Shown here in pieces: positions 25,673 through 36,598 of a stretch of 59,983 nt of DNA (positions within the stretch are counted from its first letter, which is position 1; each line of letters opens with the position of its first letter). Origin of the DNA: Opitutaceae bacterium (GTDB lineage Bacteria > Verrucomicrobiota > Verrucomicrobiia > Opitutales > Opitutaceae). Location: contig JAEUGW010000001.1 in the NCBI GenBank assembly GCA_016795565.1, positions 1-59,983 of the forward strand, given 5' to 3'. The notes under the pieces are model-generated. The model did no database searches. It was not told the origin of the DNA and saw only the letters and a list, made by a program, of their open reading frames with translations. The position numbers and the translations under genes are program-made.

Positions 25673-27364
25673 TCAGGTATATTTCACGACCTCCTCCACT
25701 GTCGTCTCGCCGGCCAGTATGGCCGCCCAGCCGGCCTCGCGCAGCGGAATCATCCCCTGCTCCACCGCCTTGGCGCGGAGCTCCACCAGCGACACGCCTC
25801 GCACCACGAGTTCGCGCAGCGCATCGGTCAGCGGCAGGAACTCGAACAGTCCGATGCGCCCTTTGTAACCCAACAGGTCACAAGCCGCACAGCCGGTGCT
25901 GCGGAAAAAATTGCGATTCACCCAAGCCTCCGGCGGGAGGCCGATCTGCCGGAGAAGGGATTCGTCGGGCTCATATGGCTGCCGGCACGCGGGACACAAC
26001 CGGCGCACGAGCCGCTGCGCGAGCACGGCCTCGAGCGTCGAGGCGAGCAGAAAGGGCTCTATGCCCATGTCCACCAGACGGGTCACGGCCGACGGGGCGT
26101 CGTTGGTGTGCAGCGTGCTGAGCACGAGGTGCCCGGTCAGCGAGGCCTGGATGGCGATCTGGGCCGTCTCGAGGTCGCGAATTTCCCCGACCATGACAAT
26201 ATCGGGATCCTGTCGGAGAAAGGTGCGCAGCGCCCGGGCAAAAGTCAGGCCCGCCGCCGGGTTCACCGGCACCTGCATGATGCCGTCGATCTCGTATTCC
26301 ACCGGATCCTCCACCGTGAGCAGCTTGGCGTCGACGGTGTTGAGAATCTTCAGGCAGCTGTAAAGCGTGGTGGACTTGCCCGAGCCGGTCGGACCGGTGA
26401 CGATGAAGATGCCGTTGGGCCGCCGAATGACCTCATCCACTCCCGAGCGGATCGCCGTCGGCAGGCCGAGTTGACCGAGCTCAAGCTGCATGGCGGATTG
26501 GTCGAGCACGCGGAGCACCACGCTCTCGCCGAACTGGGTCGGCAGCGTGGAAACGCGCAGGTCCACCGCGCGACCGCCGAGGTTGAGCCTGATGCGCCCG
26601 TCCTGCGGCAGGCGGCGCTCGGCGATGTTGAGGCTGGCGAGCACCTTGAGGCGCGAAAGGATTGGCAGGGCGAGATGCTTGGGCGGCGGCGTCATCTCGT
26701 AGAGCGCTCCGTCGATCCGATAGCGAATCTTGAAGTCGTGTTCAAACGGCTCGAAGTGGATGTCCGACGCCTTGTCGCGGATGGCTTGGGCGAGCACCAG
26801 GTTGACAAAGCGTATGATGGGCGTCTGCCCCGCGAGTTGCTCGATGTCGGCTTCGGTCAGCGTCTCTTCCCCCGCCTCATGCGCGGATGCCTGCAACTCA
26901 TCGAGGGCGGCATCGAGCGGAATTTCCTCCTCGCCGTAATGCTGCCGGATGAGCAACTGCACCCGCTCGGGGTCGGCTACGCAGACCCGCACGTCCCGTT
27001 CCAGGGCGAAGGCCAGGTCGTTGACCAGATGGGGATCGAACGGATCGATCGCGGCGACGGTGACGGAAAAGCCGTCGGCGGCGATGGGGGCGAAGCCGTA
27101 GGTGCGGGCGAGTCGGCCCTCGACGAGCGCGAGGGCATCACCCGGCAGGTTTGCGGGCAACTCCTCCGTGTAGCCGCAACCGGTGTGGTCGGCCACGGCG
27201 TGGAGCAGCACCGGCTTCTCCAGCAACCCGAGCTCAAGGAGCGTGCGGGCGAGAGACTTGCCGGAGGCGCGGTGCTCCTCGAAGGCCGCCTGCAACGCCG
27301 CCGGTTCGACCAGCCGGCGCTCGGCAAGGAGATCGAATACCGCCTGGTCGTGTCCCTCGAACAT
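25673..27364 (-). CDS. gspE: type II secretion / pilus assembly ATPase GspE
   Basis: The 563-residue product has an N-terminal MshEN-like domain (about 1-150), then the ATPase core with Walker [16 protein letters not shown], the Asp box LTVEDPVEYEIDG, Walker [14 protein letters not shown] and the His box [18 protein letters not shown] four-cysteine zinc motif follows (CPAC ... CAAC, then GYKGRIGLFEF). It powers pseudopilus or pilus extension. It lies directly upstream of gspF, which it probably drives. Confidence 0.94.
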   Translation of the reverse strand: MFEGHDQAVFDLLAERRLVEPAALQAAFEEHRASGKSLARTLLELGLLEKPVLLHAVADHTGCGYTEELPANLPGDALALVEGRLARTYGFAPIAADGFSVTVAAIDPFDPHLVNDLAFALERDVRVCVADPERVQLLIRQHYGEEEIPLDAALDELQASAHEAGEETLTEADIEQLAGQTPIIRFVNLVLAQAIRDKASDIHFEPFEHDFKIRYRIDGALYEMTPPPKHLALPILSRLKVLASLNIAERRLPQDGRIRLNLGGRAVDLRVSTLPTQFGESVVLRVLDQSAMQLELGQLGLPTAIRSGVDEVIRRPNGIFIVTGPTGSGKSTTLYSCLKILNTVDAKLLTVEDPVEYEIDGIMQVPVNPAAGLTFARALRTFLRQDPDIVMVGEIRDLETAQIAIQASLTGHLVLSTLHTNDAPSAVTRLVDMGIEPFLLASTLEAVLAQRLVRRLCPACRQPYEPDESLLRQIGLPPEAWVNRNFFRSTGCAACDLLGYKGRIGLFEFLPLTDALRELVVRGVSLVELRAKAVEQGMIPLREAGWAAILAGETTVEEVVKYT

Positions 27365-27402
27365 GAGGAGACCGGCCGGGCCCGCGGCCGGTGGGTGGCG
27401 AA

Positions 27403-28485
27403 TTACATCTCGCGCAGCTTGAAGCCCATGGTGGTGAGCTTTTCGCGCATGACGACGGGCTCCTGGGATTTTTCCAGGGCCTCGTCGGGTTCGATGAGCT
27501 CCCGGTTCACCAGGCTCATGAGGTGCGTGTCGAGGGTGATCATGCCGAGGTTGGCGCCGGTCTGGATGTCGGAGGGAATGCGGAACGTCTTGTTGTCGCG
27601 GATGAGAGAGGCGATGGACGAGGTGTTGACCATGATCTCATAGGCCGCGATGCGGCCGCCGGTCTTCTTCTTGCAGAGCGACTGGGAGATGACGCAGATG
27701 ATCGAGGTCGAGAGCTGCATGCGGATCATCTCCTTCATGTTGGCCGGGAAGGCGTCCACGATGCGATCCACGGTCTTGGCGGCGCTGTTGGTGTGCAGCG
27801 TGCCGAACACCAAGTGGCCCGTCTCGGCGGCCGAGATCGCCGCCTCGATCGTCTCGAGGTCGCGCAACTCACCGACGAGGATGACGTCGGGGTCCTGGCG
27901 CAGGGCGCGCTTGATGGCCTCGGCGAAGCTCGGCACATCGGAGCCGACCTCGCGCTGGGTGACGACGCACTTCTTGTGCGGGTGATAATACTCGATCGGA
28001 TCCTCGATGGTGATGATGTGGCCGTCGCGGTTCTCGTTGATGTAGTTCATCATCGAGGCAAGGGTCGTGGACTTGCCGGAACCGGTCGGGCCGGTGACGA
28101 GGAAGAGGCCGCGCTGGCGGTAGAGCAATTCCTTGATCTTGTCGGGCATGCCGATGGTGCGGAGATCGAAGAGCTGGTTGGGAATCTGGCGGAGCACCAT
28201 GCCGTAGTTGCCCTTGGCCTTGAGCACGGAGACGCGGAAACGGGCCTTGTCCCCGAAGGCGAAGCCGAAGTCGGTGCCGCCGTTGAGCTTCACATTCTGG
28301 ATGTGGTTGTCCGGGGTGATGGACAGCATCAGCTGCTCCGTGTCCTCGGGCCGCAGTTCAGGGCCGTCGATCGGGGTCATGCTGCCGCGCAGGCGGAGGC
28401 ACGGCGGCACGCCAACCTGCAGGTGGAGATCGGAGCTCTTCTGGTCCACGACCAGCTCCAGGAGGTCATTCATTTCGTAGCTCAT
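27403..28485 (-). CDS. pilT: type IV pilus retraction ATPase PilT
   Basis: The 360-residue product is PilT-type: N-terminal [12 protein letters not shown], Walker [16 protein letters not shown], the Asp box [31 protein letters not shown] and the His box [20 protein letters not shown]. There is no zinc motif and no MshEN domain, which separates it from the extension ATPases. Retraction drives twitching, uptake and adhesion. I chose ATG 28485 (MSYEMNDLL); ATG 28473 is possible. It lies between two extension-type ATPase genes. Confidence 0.94.
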   Translation of the reverse strand: MSYEMNDLLELVVDQKSSDLHLQVGVPPCLRLRGSMTPIDGPELRPEDTEQLMLSITPDNHIQNVKLNGGTDFGFAFGDKARFRVSVLKAKGNYGMVLRQIPNQLFDLRTIGMPDKIKELLYRQRGLFLVTGPTGSGKSTTLASMMNYINENRDGHIITIEDPIEYYHPHKKCVVTQREVGSDVPSFAEAIKRALRQDPDVILVGELRDLETIEAAISAAETGHLVFGTLHTNSAAKTVDRIVDAFPANMKEMIRMQLSTSIICVISQSLCKKKTGGRIAAYEIMVNTSSIASLIRDNKTFRIPSDIQTGANLGMITLDTHLMSLVNRELIEPDEALEKSQEPVVMREKLTTMGFKLREM

Positions 28486-28498
28486 GCGATGGGTAGGG

Positions 28499-30208
28499 TT
28501 AAAGGGGATCGCCGACGGTGACGGTGACAACTTCCTCGATTGTAGTGAGGCCGGCAAGGACTTTACGGATGCCATCTTCGCGCATGGTCCGCATGCCCGC
28601 CCGCCGGGCCTGGGCGCGCAGGGCGGCGGAGGTAACGTTGTCGTAAATCATCGCGCGGATGCCGTCGTCGGCACGGAATATCTCGAAGATTCCCATCCGC
28701 CCCTGATAGCCCGTGCCATTGCAGGCCGCACAGCCCGCGCCGTGCGCGAAGTCTGCGCCCTCCAGTTGGCCGGATTGGCACCCGAGGGCGTGCAACTCGC
28801 GCGCCGACGGCGCATAGGGGCGCTTGCAGGCGGGGCAGATGCGCCGCACCAGACGCTGGGCCATGACGGAGCGAAGCGCCGCCGCCACGAGAAACGGCTT
28901 GGCCCCGATGTCGATCAGGCGCGTGACGGCCGAGGGGGCATCATTGGTATGCAGGGTGCTGAAGACCATGTGGCCGGTCAGCGAGGCGTTGATGGCGATC
29001 TCGGCCGTCTCGCGGTCGCGGATTTCGCCGACCATGACGATGTTCGGCGCCTGCCGGAGCATGGCCCGCAAGGCGGCGGCAAAGGTCATGCCGATCGCCG
29101 CATTGACCGGCACCTGGTTGATGCCGGCCAGCTGGTATTCCACCGGTTCCTCCACTGTGATGATCTTGCGATCGGGCTGGTTGAGCTGGTGGAGCGAAGC
29201 GTAGAGCGTGGTCGTCTTGCCGGAGCCGGTCGGACCGGTGACCAGCATGATGCCGTCGGGCGAGGCGATGAGTTGCTCGAATTCCTTCTGGTCGTCCGGC
29301 AGGAAGCCGAGTTCGGGCAAGCCGAGCTTCAGGCCCTCCTGGTCAAGGATGCGCATGACGATGCTTTCGCCGTGTGCCGTGGGAAGCGACGACACGCGCA
29401 GGTCGAGCGAACGTCCGCCCAGTTTGACCTGAATCCGGCCGTCCTGGGGCACGCGTTTTTCCGCGATGCTGATATTCGCCATTATCTTCAGCCGGGAGAT
29501 GATGGCCAGTTGCAGCCGCTTCGGCGGCGACTCCACCTCGAGCAGCATGCCGTCAATGCGGTAGCGCACCCGGAAACGTCGCTCCAGCGGCTCAAGATGA
29601 ATGTCCGACGCGCGGCGGCGGACGGCCTCCGCGATCAGGTTTTGGACGAGACTGATGATTGGGGCATCTTGGGCGCTTGCCTGCCCTTCTTCTCCGCCGC
29701 CGACTCTGTCGGTTGGAAAGGATTCCGCAACCAGCTCCGGCCCCACTTCAGTCCGGTCGTGGCTGTAATGGCGGGCTATGGCCTGCCGGATGTCCGCGGC
29801 TGAAGCCAGCACCGGCTGCACCGCTGTTCCGCTCAAGTGACCCAGGCTGTCGATGACGTCGACCGCGATGGGATCGGCCACGGCCACGCGCAATATCCCG
29901 TCTTCGCGGGCATAGGGCAGGACATTGTGCTCGGCCACAAAGGAGCGGGGCAGCGCGGCGAGAATCGTCGCCGGTATCGTGCGCCCGGCCAGCACCATCC
30001 ACGGCATGCCAAACTCGTCCGCCATGGCGCGGCCCAGCATCTCCTGATCCAGCGCCGCGTCCGCCGTCAGGATATCCAGCACGCCGGGGACTGGGGTTGA
30101 CCGGTCGGCGAGCCCGGCCGCGCGCTGTTGGGCTGCCGCCAATTGCCCGGCCGTCACCAGACCTCGCTTGAGGGCGATTTGGACGGCGAATTCGTCGGCG
30201 GTGGTCAC
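28499..30208 (-). CDS. type IV pilus extension ATPase PilB-like (second GspE family member)
   Basis: The 569-residue product has an N-terminal MshEN-type domain (about 1-160) and a full GspE/PilB core: [63 protein letters not shown] and the zinc motif CPACKRPY with [14 protein letters not shown]. Being next to pilT suggests the PilB role, leaving the other copy (25673-27364) for gspF, but this is inference. The start is GTG 30208; the longer open frame overlaps rho antisense sequence. GGGAGGG lies upstream. Confidence 0.9.
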   Translation of the reverse strand: MTTADEFAVQIALKRGLVTAGQLAAAQQRAAGLADRSTPVPGVLDILTADAALDQEMLGRAMADEFGMPWMVLAGRTIPATILAALPRSFVAEHNVLPYAREDGILRVAVADPIAVDVIDSLGHLSGTAVQPVLASAADIRQAIARHYSHDRTEVGPELVAESFPTDRVGGGEEGQASAQDAPIISLVQNLIAEAVRRRASDIHLEPLERRFRVRYRIDGMLLEVESPPKRLQLAIISRLKIMANISIAEKRVPQDGRIQVKLGGRSLDLRVSSLPTAHGESIVMRILDQEGLKLGLPELGFLPDDQKEFEQLIASPDGIMLVTGPTGSGKTTTLYASLHQLNQPDRKIITVEEPVEYQLAGINQVPVNAAIGMTFAAALRAMLRQAPNIVMVGEIRDRETAEIAINASLTGHMVFSTLHTNDAPSAVTRLIDIGAKPFLVAAALRSVMAQRLVRRICPACKRPYAPSARELHALGCQSGQLEGADFAHGAGCAACNGTGYQGRMGIFEIFRADDGIRAMIYDNVTSAALRAQARRAGMRTMREDGIRKVLAGLTTIEEVVTVTVGDPL

Positions 30209-30252
30209 GGGATGGTGAACGGAAACCCTCCCGCGCCACCGGCCCGGGCGGC

Positions 30253-32061
30253 TCAGCGGTTGAGGCTCAGGAGGAACTCCGTGTTGGTCTTGGTCTTCTT
30301 GAGCCGTTGGATCAGCATGTCCAGCGAGTCGGCGGCGGGCACACCCTGCATGGCGCGGCGCAGCGAGTAGATTTTCAGGAGCTCGTCCGGATGGTAAATG
30401 AGTTCCTCCTTGCGGGTGCCGCTCTTGTCGATGTTGAGCGCCGGGAAGATGCGCTTGTTCACCAAATCGCGGTCGAGGTGGAGCTCCATGTTGCCGGTGC
30501 CCTTGAACTCCTCGAAGATGATTTCGTCCATGCGGCTGCCGGTATCGACGAGCGCCGTGCCGATGATCGTCAGGCTGCCGCCGCCCTCGATGTTGCGGGC
30601 CGAGCCGAAGAAACGCTTGGGCTTCTGCAGGGCGTTGGCCTCGAGGCCGCCGGACATGATCTTGCCGCTGTTGCCGGCGAGCGCGTTGTAGGCGCGGGCC
30701 AGGCGGGTGATGGAATCGAGCAGGATGACGACATGCTCGCCCTGCTCGACGAGACGGCGGGCCTTCTCGATGACCATTTCCGCGCAATGCACGTGACTCT
30801 CCGGCGCCTCGTCGAAGGTGGAGCTGACCACCTCGCCCTTGCAGTGGCGCTTGAAGTCGGTGACCTCCTCGGGGCGCTCATCCACGAGCAGGATGATGAG
30901 CTTCACCTCGGGCGAATTCTCCGCGATGGAGTTCGCCATGTTCTGCATAAGGACGGTCTTGCCGGTGCGCGGCGGGGCGACGATGAGGCCGCGCTGGCCG
31001 AACCCGATCGGCGTGATGATGTCCACCATGCGCATGGAAACATCCTTCTGCCCCGGCATTTCGAGCAGGATGCGCTTGAGCGGGTAATACGGAACCAGCT
31101 CCTCAAAGGGCTGGACCTTGGAGATATCCTCCGGCTTGCCGCCCATGACCGAGCGGATGGCGACCACCGCCGGGCAACGATCGGCGCCCTGCGGGGGCTG
31201 CAACTGCACCTCGACGGCGTGGCCGCGCTTGAGGCCGTAATGCCTCACGAAAATATCGGGCAGGTAGGCGTCCTCGGGATAGAGGCGGTAGTTGACGTCG
31301 TCATGCACGACGAACCACAGGCCGCGGTCGGTCTGGTCGAGATAACCCCGGTCGTAGAGCGGGATTTTTTGATCGGTGATGGCGGCGAATATCTGCGTGA
31401 TGAGCTGGCGGCGGTTGGGCGCGCCCTCGAACTTCACTTCCATCCTCTTCGCGAGCGCCGTCAGCTCGGCGAGATTCAGGGCGAAAAGCTCGTTCAGCCA
31501 GACGGGTTCCGTCTTGGCTTTCGCAATCTCCTCGGCGAGCTGCCCGACGGCCTCGAGGTCCTGGAAACGCGCGGGATCGGGCAGGTCGCCGTAGTGGACG
31601 GCTTCCTTGGGCGGAGCGGATTGGGGCGGATGCTTGGGGCTGGGCTGGAAATTCGGGTTGCCGCCCCATTTGCCGCCACCGCCGCCACCGCCGCGAAACT
31701 TGCCACGCTGGCGACGACCCCATTTGCCGCCGCCACCGCCGTTGCCGTGCTGCTGGTATTGGCCGCCGTTGCCGCCATCCGCCTGACCGCCGTCTTGTTC
31801 CTGCGGGGGCTGGCCTTGGTCGCTGGCTTGCACCTGCGGGACGGGCACCTCGGCCTGCGGGGGCGGAGGCGGCGCAGCCTCGCGCACAGGCTCGGGGGCC
31901 GGGGGAGGTGCCGGCGGAGCCTCGGAAAAATCCATCTCCTTGGTCGCGACCTTCGGGGTCTTCTTGCCGCCCCGGGTCAGGCGGGAGCGCGCGGGCTTCT
32001 TGGTTTCGGCCGGGCTTTTGCCGGCAGCTTTGTCTTCGTCGGATTTAGGCGGGACTGACAT
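30253..32061 (-). CDS. rho: transcription termination factor Rho, long form with disordered N-terminus
   Basis: A 602-residue Rho. Residues 1-85 are charged and Pro-rich; 90-137 are Gly/Arg/Gln-rich with RGKFRGGG repeats. Rho_N lies at about 187-230 ([15 protein letters not shown]) and the cold-shock-like RNA domain at about 240-320 ([10 protein letters not shown]). The ATPase core has APPRTGKT (362-369), [23 protein letters not shown] and SGTRKEELI. Such N-terminal insertions in other bacteria bind RNA and promote condensates; that is not proven here. It heads the motor-gene run and overlaps coaE by 17 bp. Confidence 0.96.
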   Translation of the reverse strand: MSVPPKSDEDKAAGKSPAETKKPARSRLTRGGKKTPKVATKEMDFSEAPPAPPPAPEPVREAAPPPPPQAEVPVPQVQASDQGQPPQEQDGGQADGGNGGQYQQHGNGGGGGKWGRRQRGKFRGGGGGGGKWGGNPNFQPSPKHPPQSAPPKEAVHYGDLPDPARFQDLEAVGQLAEEIAKAKTEPVWLNELFALNLAELTALAKRMEVKFEGAPNRRQLITQIFAAITDQKIPLYDRGYLDQTDRGLWFVVHDDVNYRLYPEDAYLPDIFVRHYGLKRGHAVEVQLQPPQGADRCPAVVAIRSVMGGKPEDISKVQPFEELVPYYPLKRILLEMPGQKDVSMRMVDIITPIGFGQRGLIVAPPRTGKTVLMQNMANSIAENSPEVKLIILLVDERPEEVTDFKRHCKGEVVSSTFDEAPESHVHCAEMVIEKARRLVEQGEHVVILLDSITRLARAYNALAGNSGKIMSGGLEANALQKPKRFFGSARNIEGGGSLTIIGTALVDTGSRMDEIIFEEFKGTGNMELHLDRDLVNKRIFPALNIDKSGTRKEELIYHPDELLKIYSLRRAMQGVPAADSLDMLIQRLKKTKTNTEFLLSLNR

Positions 32062-32686
32062 GAATGCGGCCTGCGGGCCGGTCGGGTTGGGATTTCAAGA
32101 GGCGGTCGGCCAAGGCATCGACCTGTTCACACAGAAATTCGGGGGTGCCGTCATTCAGGAGAACGTAGTCTGCCAACTCGCACTTGCGGGCTAGCGGCAG
32201 TTGCTGGGTGATGCGCGCGCGGGCTTGATCCGGGGGGATGCCTCGCTTTTCCAGCCGCCTCAATTGCGATTCGGAGTCTGTGGTGACGCAGACAATGAAA
32301 TCAAACCAATTTTCCAAACCCTTCTCGAACAACAGCGGAACCTCGACAATGAAGGCCGTGCCGTGGCTGGCCTGAAAAGTCTCCCGCCAGCGTTCCAGAA
32401 GGAGCGGGTGCAGCAACTGCTCCAGCCACGCGAGGGCCTCCGGATCCTTGAACACCTTCTCCGCCACCCGGTCGCGCCGCACGCTGCCGTCGGCCGCCAG
32501 CATGGCTGGTCCGAGCTTTGCCCCAATGGCTTGCGCCACCTCACGGCTGGGCAGCAGTTCGTCCCGGACGACCCGGTCGGCGTCCAGCAGACGGAATCCG
32601 TGCTCGGCGAAGCGCGCTACCGCCGTCGATTTGCCACAGCCCATGCCGCCCGTCAGGCCGACTATCAAGTTGGTGCTGTTTGCCAT
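32045..32686 (-). CDS. coaE: dephospho-CoA kinase
   Basis: The 213-residue product shows the P-loop [24 protein letters not shown], the [12 protein letters not shown] segment and the [14 protein letters not shown] region of CoaE. The enzyme phosphorylates the 3' hydroxyl of dephospho-CoA, the last step of coenzyme A synthesis. ATG 32686 is used; ATG 32704 would add six residues. Its 3' end overlaps the long rho gene, so the two are one transcription unit. The upstream gene is divergent. Confidence 0.93.
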   Translation of the reverse strand: MANSTNLIVGLTGGMGCGKSTAVARFAEHGFRLLDADRVVRDELLPSREVAQAIGAKLGPAMLAADGSVRRDRVAEKVFKDPEALAWLEQLLHPLLLERWRETFQASHGTAFIVEVPLLFEKGLENWFDFIVCVTTDSESQLRRLEKRGIPPDQARARITQQLPLARKCELADYVLLNDGTPEFLCEQVDALADRLLKSQPDRPAGRIHVSPA

Positions 32687-32753
32687 TGCTCGCTGGGCAG
32701 ACATATGGGCTTGCTGGATATGGGGGGCAACCCCTATCTCTTACCCGCATCGC

Positions 32754-33608
32754 ATGGTTCCGCCGCACGCAGTAGACACCAAGCAGCCCGCCGCGGTGAC
32801 GGAGGCCGTGAAGGCGGCATTTGCGGGGATCGGGGCCGAGGCGAGCTTTCCGCTGCTTGAAAGGTTGTTCGCGGATGTGACCGGGATGTTCGCGGGCCGT
32901 TACCCGGGCTATCAGGCCATCGACATGCAGTATCACGACTACGAGCACACCCTTCAGGCCACGGTGTGTCTGACGCATCTCCTTCAAGGTCGCAGTCGCA
33001 CCTTTGACCGGCCGGTCCTCCGCACGCGTGACTGGGAGCTGTCCATCATGTCCGTGCTGCTCCACGACAGCGGCTTCCTCAAGAAATCCGGCGACCTGAC
33101 TGGCACCGGAGCGAAATACACCTTTGTCCACGAGCGCCGGAGCTGCGATTTTGCGCGCGAATATCTGCCGCGCATGGGCGTGACCGCCTCGGAAATCGAA
33201 GACGTCTGCTCGGCCATCATCAGCACCGGTCCGCGCAGCCGCATCAGCCAGGTCACCTTTCACCGCGATGAGGCCCGGCAGATGGCCTTCCTTTTGGTCA
33301 CGGCCGATTATTTGGCGCAAATGAGTGCGGCCGATTACCTGGAGAAACTGCCCAAGCTCTATCGGGAGTTCCAGGAGGCATTCGACTTCGAGCAGATGCC
33401 GCCGGAAAAGCGCCCCTATCACAGCTTGGAGGAGCTCCTGGAAAAAAGCCCGGCTTTCTGGGGCAACTATGTGCGCCCCATGCTCGATTTCGAAGCAGGC
33501 GGTGCCTATCGCTATTTGACCACCGCCGACCAGCGCAACCCCTACATGCAGGCCGTCGAAGCCAATCTGGCGGAATTGGGCCGCCGTTTGGGTAAAGCCA
33601 CCGGCTAG
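32754..33608 (+). CDS. HD-domain phosphohydrolase
   Basis: The 284-residue product contains the HD-superfamily ligands MQYHDYEHTLQ, MSVLLHDSGFLKKSGD and FVHERRSCDFA, followed by a metal-binding aspartate region LVTADYLAQM. This spacing resembles cyclic-nucleotide phosphodiesterase-like HD proteins, but the substrate cannot be stated. There is no signal peptide or membrane segment. It is divergent from coaE, with no clear Shine-Dalgarno before ATG 32754. Confidence 0.85.
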   Translation: MVPPHAVDTKQPAAVTEAVKAAFAGIGAEASFPLLERLFADVTGMFAGRYPGYQAIDMQYHDYEHTLQATVCLTHLLQGRSRTFDRPVLRTRDWELSIMSVLLHDSGFLKKSGDLTGTGAKYTFVHERRSCDFAREYLPRMGVTASEIEDVCSAIISTGPRSRISQVTFHRDEARQMAFLLVTADYLAQMSAADYLEKLPKLYREFQEAFDFEQMPPEKRPYHSLEELLEKSPAFWGNYVRPMLDFEAGGAYRYLTTADQRNPYMQAVEANLAELGRRLGKATG

Positions 33609-33632
33609 AGCGCCACCGTCCTCCCCCCGCCC

Positions 33633-35168
33633 ATGTTAGCCACCATCGGCTCCGCCGCGCTCCTTGGGATCGATGCCGTTCCGGTGCAGGTCGAGGTCAA
33701 CACCGGCGAGTCCGGTGTGCCCAACCTGATTCTCGTCGGCCTGCCCGACGCCGCCGTCAAGGAATCCGAGGACCGGGTGTTTTCCGCCCTCAGCAATTCC
33801 GGCCTGCGCATGCCGCGCACCCGCACCACCATCAATCTCGCGCCCGGCGACCTGCGCAAGGAAGGCGCCATCTACGATCTGCCCATCGCGCTCGGCATCC
33901 TTGTCGCCACCGGCCAACTCGTGTGCGACCACCTCGCCGACTACCTGATCGCGGGTGAACTCAGCCTATCCGGTGCCACCCGGCCGATCAAAGGCGGCCT
34001 GGCCATGGCCGTGCTCGCCCGGGGCCTGCGGCGCCGCGCCATCCTGTTGCCTCCCGGGGCTGCCCATGAAGCCGCCCTCGTCGAGGGCCTGCTCGTCTAC
34101 GAAATCAACTCGCTCGACCAAGCCACCCGGTTTCTCGGCGGCCAGCTCAAGCTCACGCCGATCGCTGCGCCACGCGCCGCCGCCGTCACCACCAGCCGCG
34201 AGCACGAGCCCGATTTTGCCGACATCAAGGGCCAGCAGGCGGTGCGCCGGGCGGTCGAGGTCGCCGTCGCCGGCGGCCACAACCTCATCATGATCGGGCC
34301 GCCGGGATCGGGAAAATCCATGATCGCCAAGCGGATTCCCGGCATCATGCCGTCACCCACGCTCGAGGAGTATCTCGACATCCTGCGCATCCACTCCGCC
34401 GCCGGGCAGACGCTGGACGGCGGCCTGCGGTTTCTGCAACGGCCCGCCCGCGCGCCGCACCACACCATCTCGGATGTCGGCCTGCTCGGCGGCGGCACCA
34501 TCCCCGGCCCGGGCGAGATCTCCCTCGCCCACCATGGCGTGCTCTTCCTCGACGAACTCCCCGAATTCAAGCGCTCAGCCCTGGAGGTCCTCCGCCAGCC
34601 GCTGGAGGACGGCCACGTGACCATCTCGCGCAGCGCGGGAAAAATCACCCTCCCCTGCCACTTCATGCTGGTGGCGGCGATGAACCCCTGCCCCTGCGGC
34701 TACTTGGGTGACCCCAAGCACGAGTGCCGCTGCGCCCCCGCCCAGATCCAACGCTACCGCGCCCGCATCAGCGGTCCGTTGCTTGATCGCATCGACCTGC
34801 ACATCGAGGCCCCGGCCCTCTCCCTCGCCGAACTCCGGAACGACCAAGCCGGGGAATCCACCGCCGCCATCCGCGAACGCGTCGAACAGGCGCGCCAGAT
34901 CCAACTGGGGCGCTTCCATGGCTCCCACTTGACGGCCAATGCCCGGATGCCTCCCTCGCTGCTCAAGAAATTTTGCCCGCTCGACTCCACGCTGGGCGAC
35001 CTGCTCCAGCAGGCGATGGAACATCTCTCACTCTCCGCCCGCGCCTACGACCGCATCCTCAAGGTCGCGCGCACCATCGCCGACCTCGCTGGCGCCGAAC
35101 GCATCGCCTCGCCGCACCTGCTCGAGGCCATCCAATACCGCAGCCTCGACCGGAATGTCTTCTACTGA
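33633..35168 (+). CDS. comM: ComM/YifB-family AAA+ ATPase (Mg-chelatase-like)
   Basis: The 511-residue product has the YifB N-terminal domain ([35 protein letters not shown]), the Walker [18 protein letters not shown], Walker [15 protein letters not shown], the zinc cysteines in [13 protein letters not shown] and HECRCA, and the C-terminal lid domain. In competent bacteria ComM is a hexameric helicase for branch migration in natural transformation. The nearby pilus motor genes fit competence but do not prove it. It overlaps the next start by 14 bp. Confidence 0.94.
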   Translation: MLATIGSAALLGIDAVPVQVEVNTGESGVPNLILVGLPDAAVKESEDRVFSALSNSGLRMPRTRTTINLAPGDLRKEGAIYDLPIALGILVATGQLVCDHLADYLIAGELSLSGATRPIKGGLAMAVLARGLRRRAILLPPGAAHEAALVEGLLVYEINSLDQATRFLGGQLKLTPIAAPRAAAVTTSREHEPDFADIKGQQAVRRAVEVAVAGGHNLIMIGPPGSGKSMIAKRIPGIMPSPTLEEYLDILRIHSAAGQTLDGGLRFLQRPARAPHHTISDVGLLGGGTIPGPGEISLAHHGVLFLDELPEFKRSALEVLRQPLEDGHVTISRSAGKITLPCHFMLVAAMNPCPCGYLGDPKHECRCAPAQIQRYRARISGPLLDRIDLHIEAPALSLAELRNDQAGESTAAIRERVEQARQIQLGRFHGSHLTANARMPPSLLKKFCPLDSTLGDLLQQAMEHLSLSARAYDRILKVARTIADLAGAERIASPHLLEAIQYRSLDRNVFY

Positions 35169-36102
35169 AACCGAGACGGCGGCTGTCTCTGCCACCCAGC
35201 CCCCGTTCATCAATCTCTCCGCCTACCGCTTCACCCCGCTGGACAATCTGCCCGGACTGAAGGACCAGCTGCGGACCCTGACCCTGGCGCTCGGGATGCG
35301 CGGCACCATCCTGCTCAGCCCCGAGGGCATCAATCTGTTCGTCGCCGGCACCCGCGAAGCCACCGACCGCCTGCTGGCCACCCTCCGCGCCGTCCCGGAC
35401 CTCGCCGACCTGACACCGAAGGAAAGCGAGAGCGCCGAACAGCCGTTCAACCGCATGCTGGTGAAGATCAAAAAAGAGATCATCGCCTTCGGTGTGCCCG
35501 GCATCGATCCCGTCCGCCGACCGACCCCAAAACTGTCGGCCCACACACTGAAAAGTTGGCTCGATGAAGGCCGGCCGGTGACGCTGCTCGACACCCGCAA
35601 CGACTATGAAATCCGCCTCGGCACCTTCCGCGGCGCCGTGCGCGCCGGCATCGAGAACTTCCGGGACTTTCCCGCCGCCGTCGCGAAATTGCCGCCCATC
35701 CTGAAGGAGCAGCCCATCGTCATGTTCTGCACCGGCGGCATCCGCTGCGAGAAGGCCGGCCCTTATATGGAGCAGGCCGGCTTCAAGCACGTGCATCAAC
35801 TCGACGGCGGCATCCTGAAATATTTCGAGGAGTGCGGCGGAGCCCATTACGAGGGCGAGTGCTTCGTCTTCGACAAGCGTGTCGGCGTCGACCCGGCCCT
35901 GCGCGAGACCGACTCAGTCATGTGCTTCGCCTGCCAGATGCCCCTGACCGCCGCCGACCAGCGCGACCCGCGCTACATCCCCGACGTAAGCTGCCCGCAC
36001 TGCTGGACCAAAGAAAAAACGCGCACTTGCGATGCGCGTTTTAAGTGGTGCCCCCACGGGGAATCGAACCCCGGTTTGAAGAATGAGAATCTCCTGTCCT
36101 AG
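35155..36102 (+). CDS. trhO: tRNA uridine 5-hydroxylase, rhodanese family (TrhO)
   Basis: The 315-residue product has the N-terminal acylphosphatase-like domain ([17 protein letters not shown]), the rhodanese loop [11 protein letters not shown] with its catalytic cysteine, and the Cys-rich C-terminal part [22 protein letters not shown] and CPHC. TrhO hydroxylates U34 of certain tRNAs. The start is ATG 35155, overlapping comM. After CPHC the frame stays open for some 30 codons through a terminator hairpin and into the antisense strand of the tRNA-Glu gene, stopping at 36100-36102. Confidence 0.92.
   Translation: MSSTETETAAVSATQPPFINLSAYRFTPLDNLPGLKDQLRTLTLALGMRGTILLSPEGINLFVAGTREATDRLLATLRAVPDLADLTPKESESAEQPFNRMLVKIKKEIIAFGVPGIDPVRRPTPKLSAHTLKSWLDEGRPVTLLDTRNDYEIRLGTFRGAVRAGIENFRDFPAAVAKLPPILKEQPIVMFCTGGIRCEKAGPYMEQAGFKHVHQLDGGILKYFEECGGAHYEGECFVFDKRVGVDPALRETDSVMCFACQMPLTAADQRDPRYIPDVSCPHCWTKEKTRTCDARFKWCPHGESNPGLKNENLLS
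36014..36042 (-). terminator. terminator of tRNA-Glu, lying within the trhO reading frame
   Basis: AAAACGCGCA and TGCGCGTTTT pair around a seven-base loop. On the minus strand a run of T follows the stem, as expected downstream of the tRNA; on the plus strand TTTT also follows, so it may work in both directions. Confidence 0.85.
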
Positions 36103-36120
36103 CCGCTAGACGATAGGGGC
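36049..36120 (-). tRNA. tRNA-Glu (anticodon CTC)
   Basis: Minus-strand cloverleaf: acceptor GCCCCTA/TGGGGGC, D arm with TCTAGCGGCTAGGA, anticodon stem GGAGA/TCTTC around TTCTCAT (anticodon CTC), T arm CGGGG TTCGATT CCCCG. CCA is encoded at 36046-36048. A terminator follows. The 3' end of the gene is antisense to the last trhO codons. Confidence 0.95.
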
Positions 36121-36178
36121 GGAAAACCGAAAGAACAAACAAGCGCTCGGCGGCGGGCCGTCAAGCGCGCAGAAGACA

Positions 36179-36598
36179 TCAGACGTTGAACAGCTCGCCG
36201 GGCTCGAAGAATCGCTTCAGCTCGGCCTGGGCGTTTTCAACGGTGTCCGAGGCATGGCAGACGTTCTTCATCATCTCGGTGCCGAAATCGCCGCGGATCG
36301 TGCCCTTGGCCGCCTTGCGGGAGTCCGTGGGCCCGAGCAGGTCGCGCACCTTCTGGACGATGTTCTCGCCCTCGAGCGCCATCGCGATGACCGGGCGCGA
36401 GCTCATGAAGGCCTCGATCTCCGGGTAAAAGGGCTTGTCGGCCACGTGGGCGTAGTGCTCGCGCAGCTTGGCGGGCGTCAGGCGCATCATCTTGCAGCCC
36501 ACGACGGTAAAGCCGGCCGCCTCGAAGCGATTCAGCACGTTGCCGACATGGCGCTGGGCCATGCAGTCCGGCTTAAAAATAACGAATGTTCTCTGCAT
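36179..36598 (-). CDS. ndk: nucleoside diphosphate kinase
   Basis: The 139-residue product is a standard NDK that balances NTP pools by phosphate transfer through a histidine. FVIFKPDCMAQ, RPVIAMALEGENIV, GTIRGDFG and the active-site NVCHASDTVENA are all present. Length is normal. It lies on the same strand as glgA, with a 140-bp spacer that contains a GGGGCT/AGCCC hairpin. Confidence 0.97.
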   Translation of the reverse strand: MQRTFVIFKPDCMAQRHVGNVLNRFEAAGFTVVGCKMMRLTPAKLREHYAHVADKPFYPEIEAFMSSRPVIAMALEGENIVQKVRDLLGPTDSRKAAKGTIRGDFGTEMMKNVCHASDTVENAQAELKRFFEPGELFNV

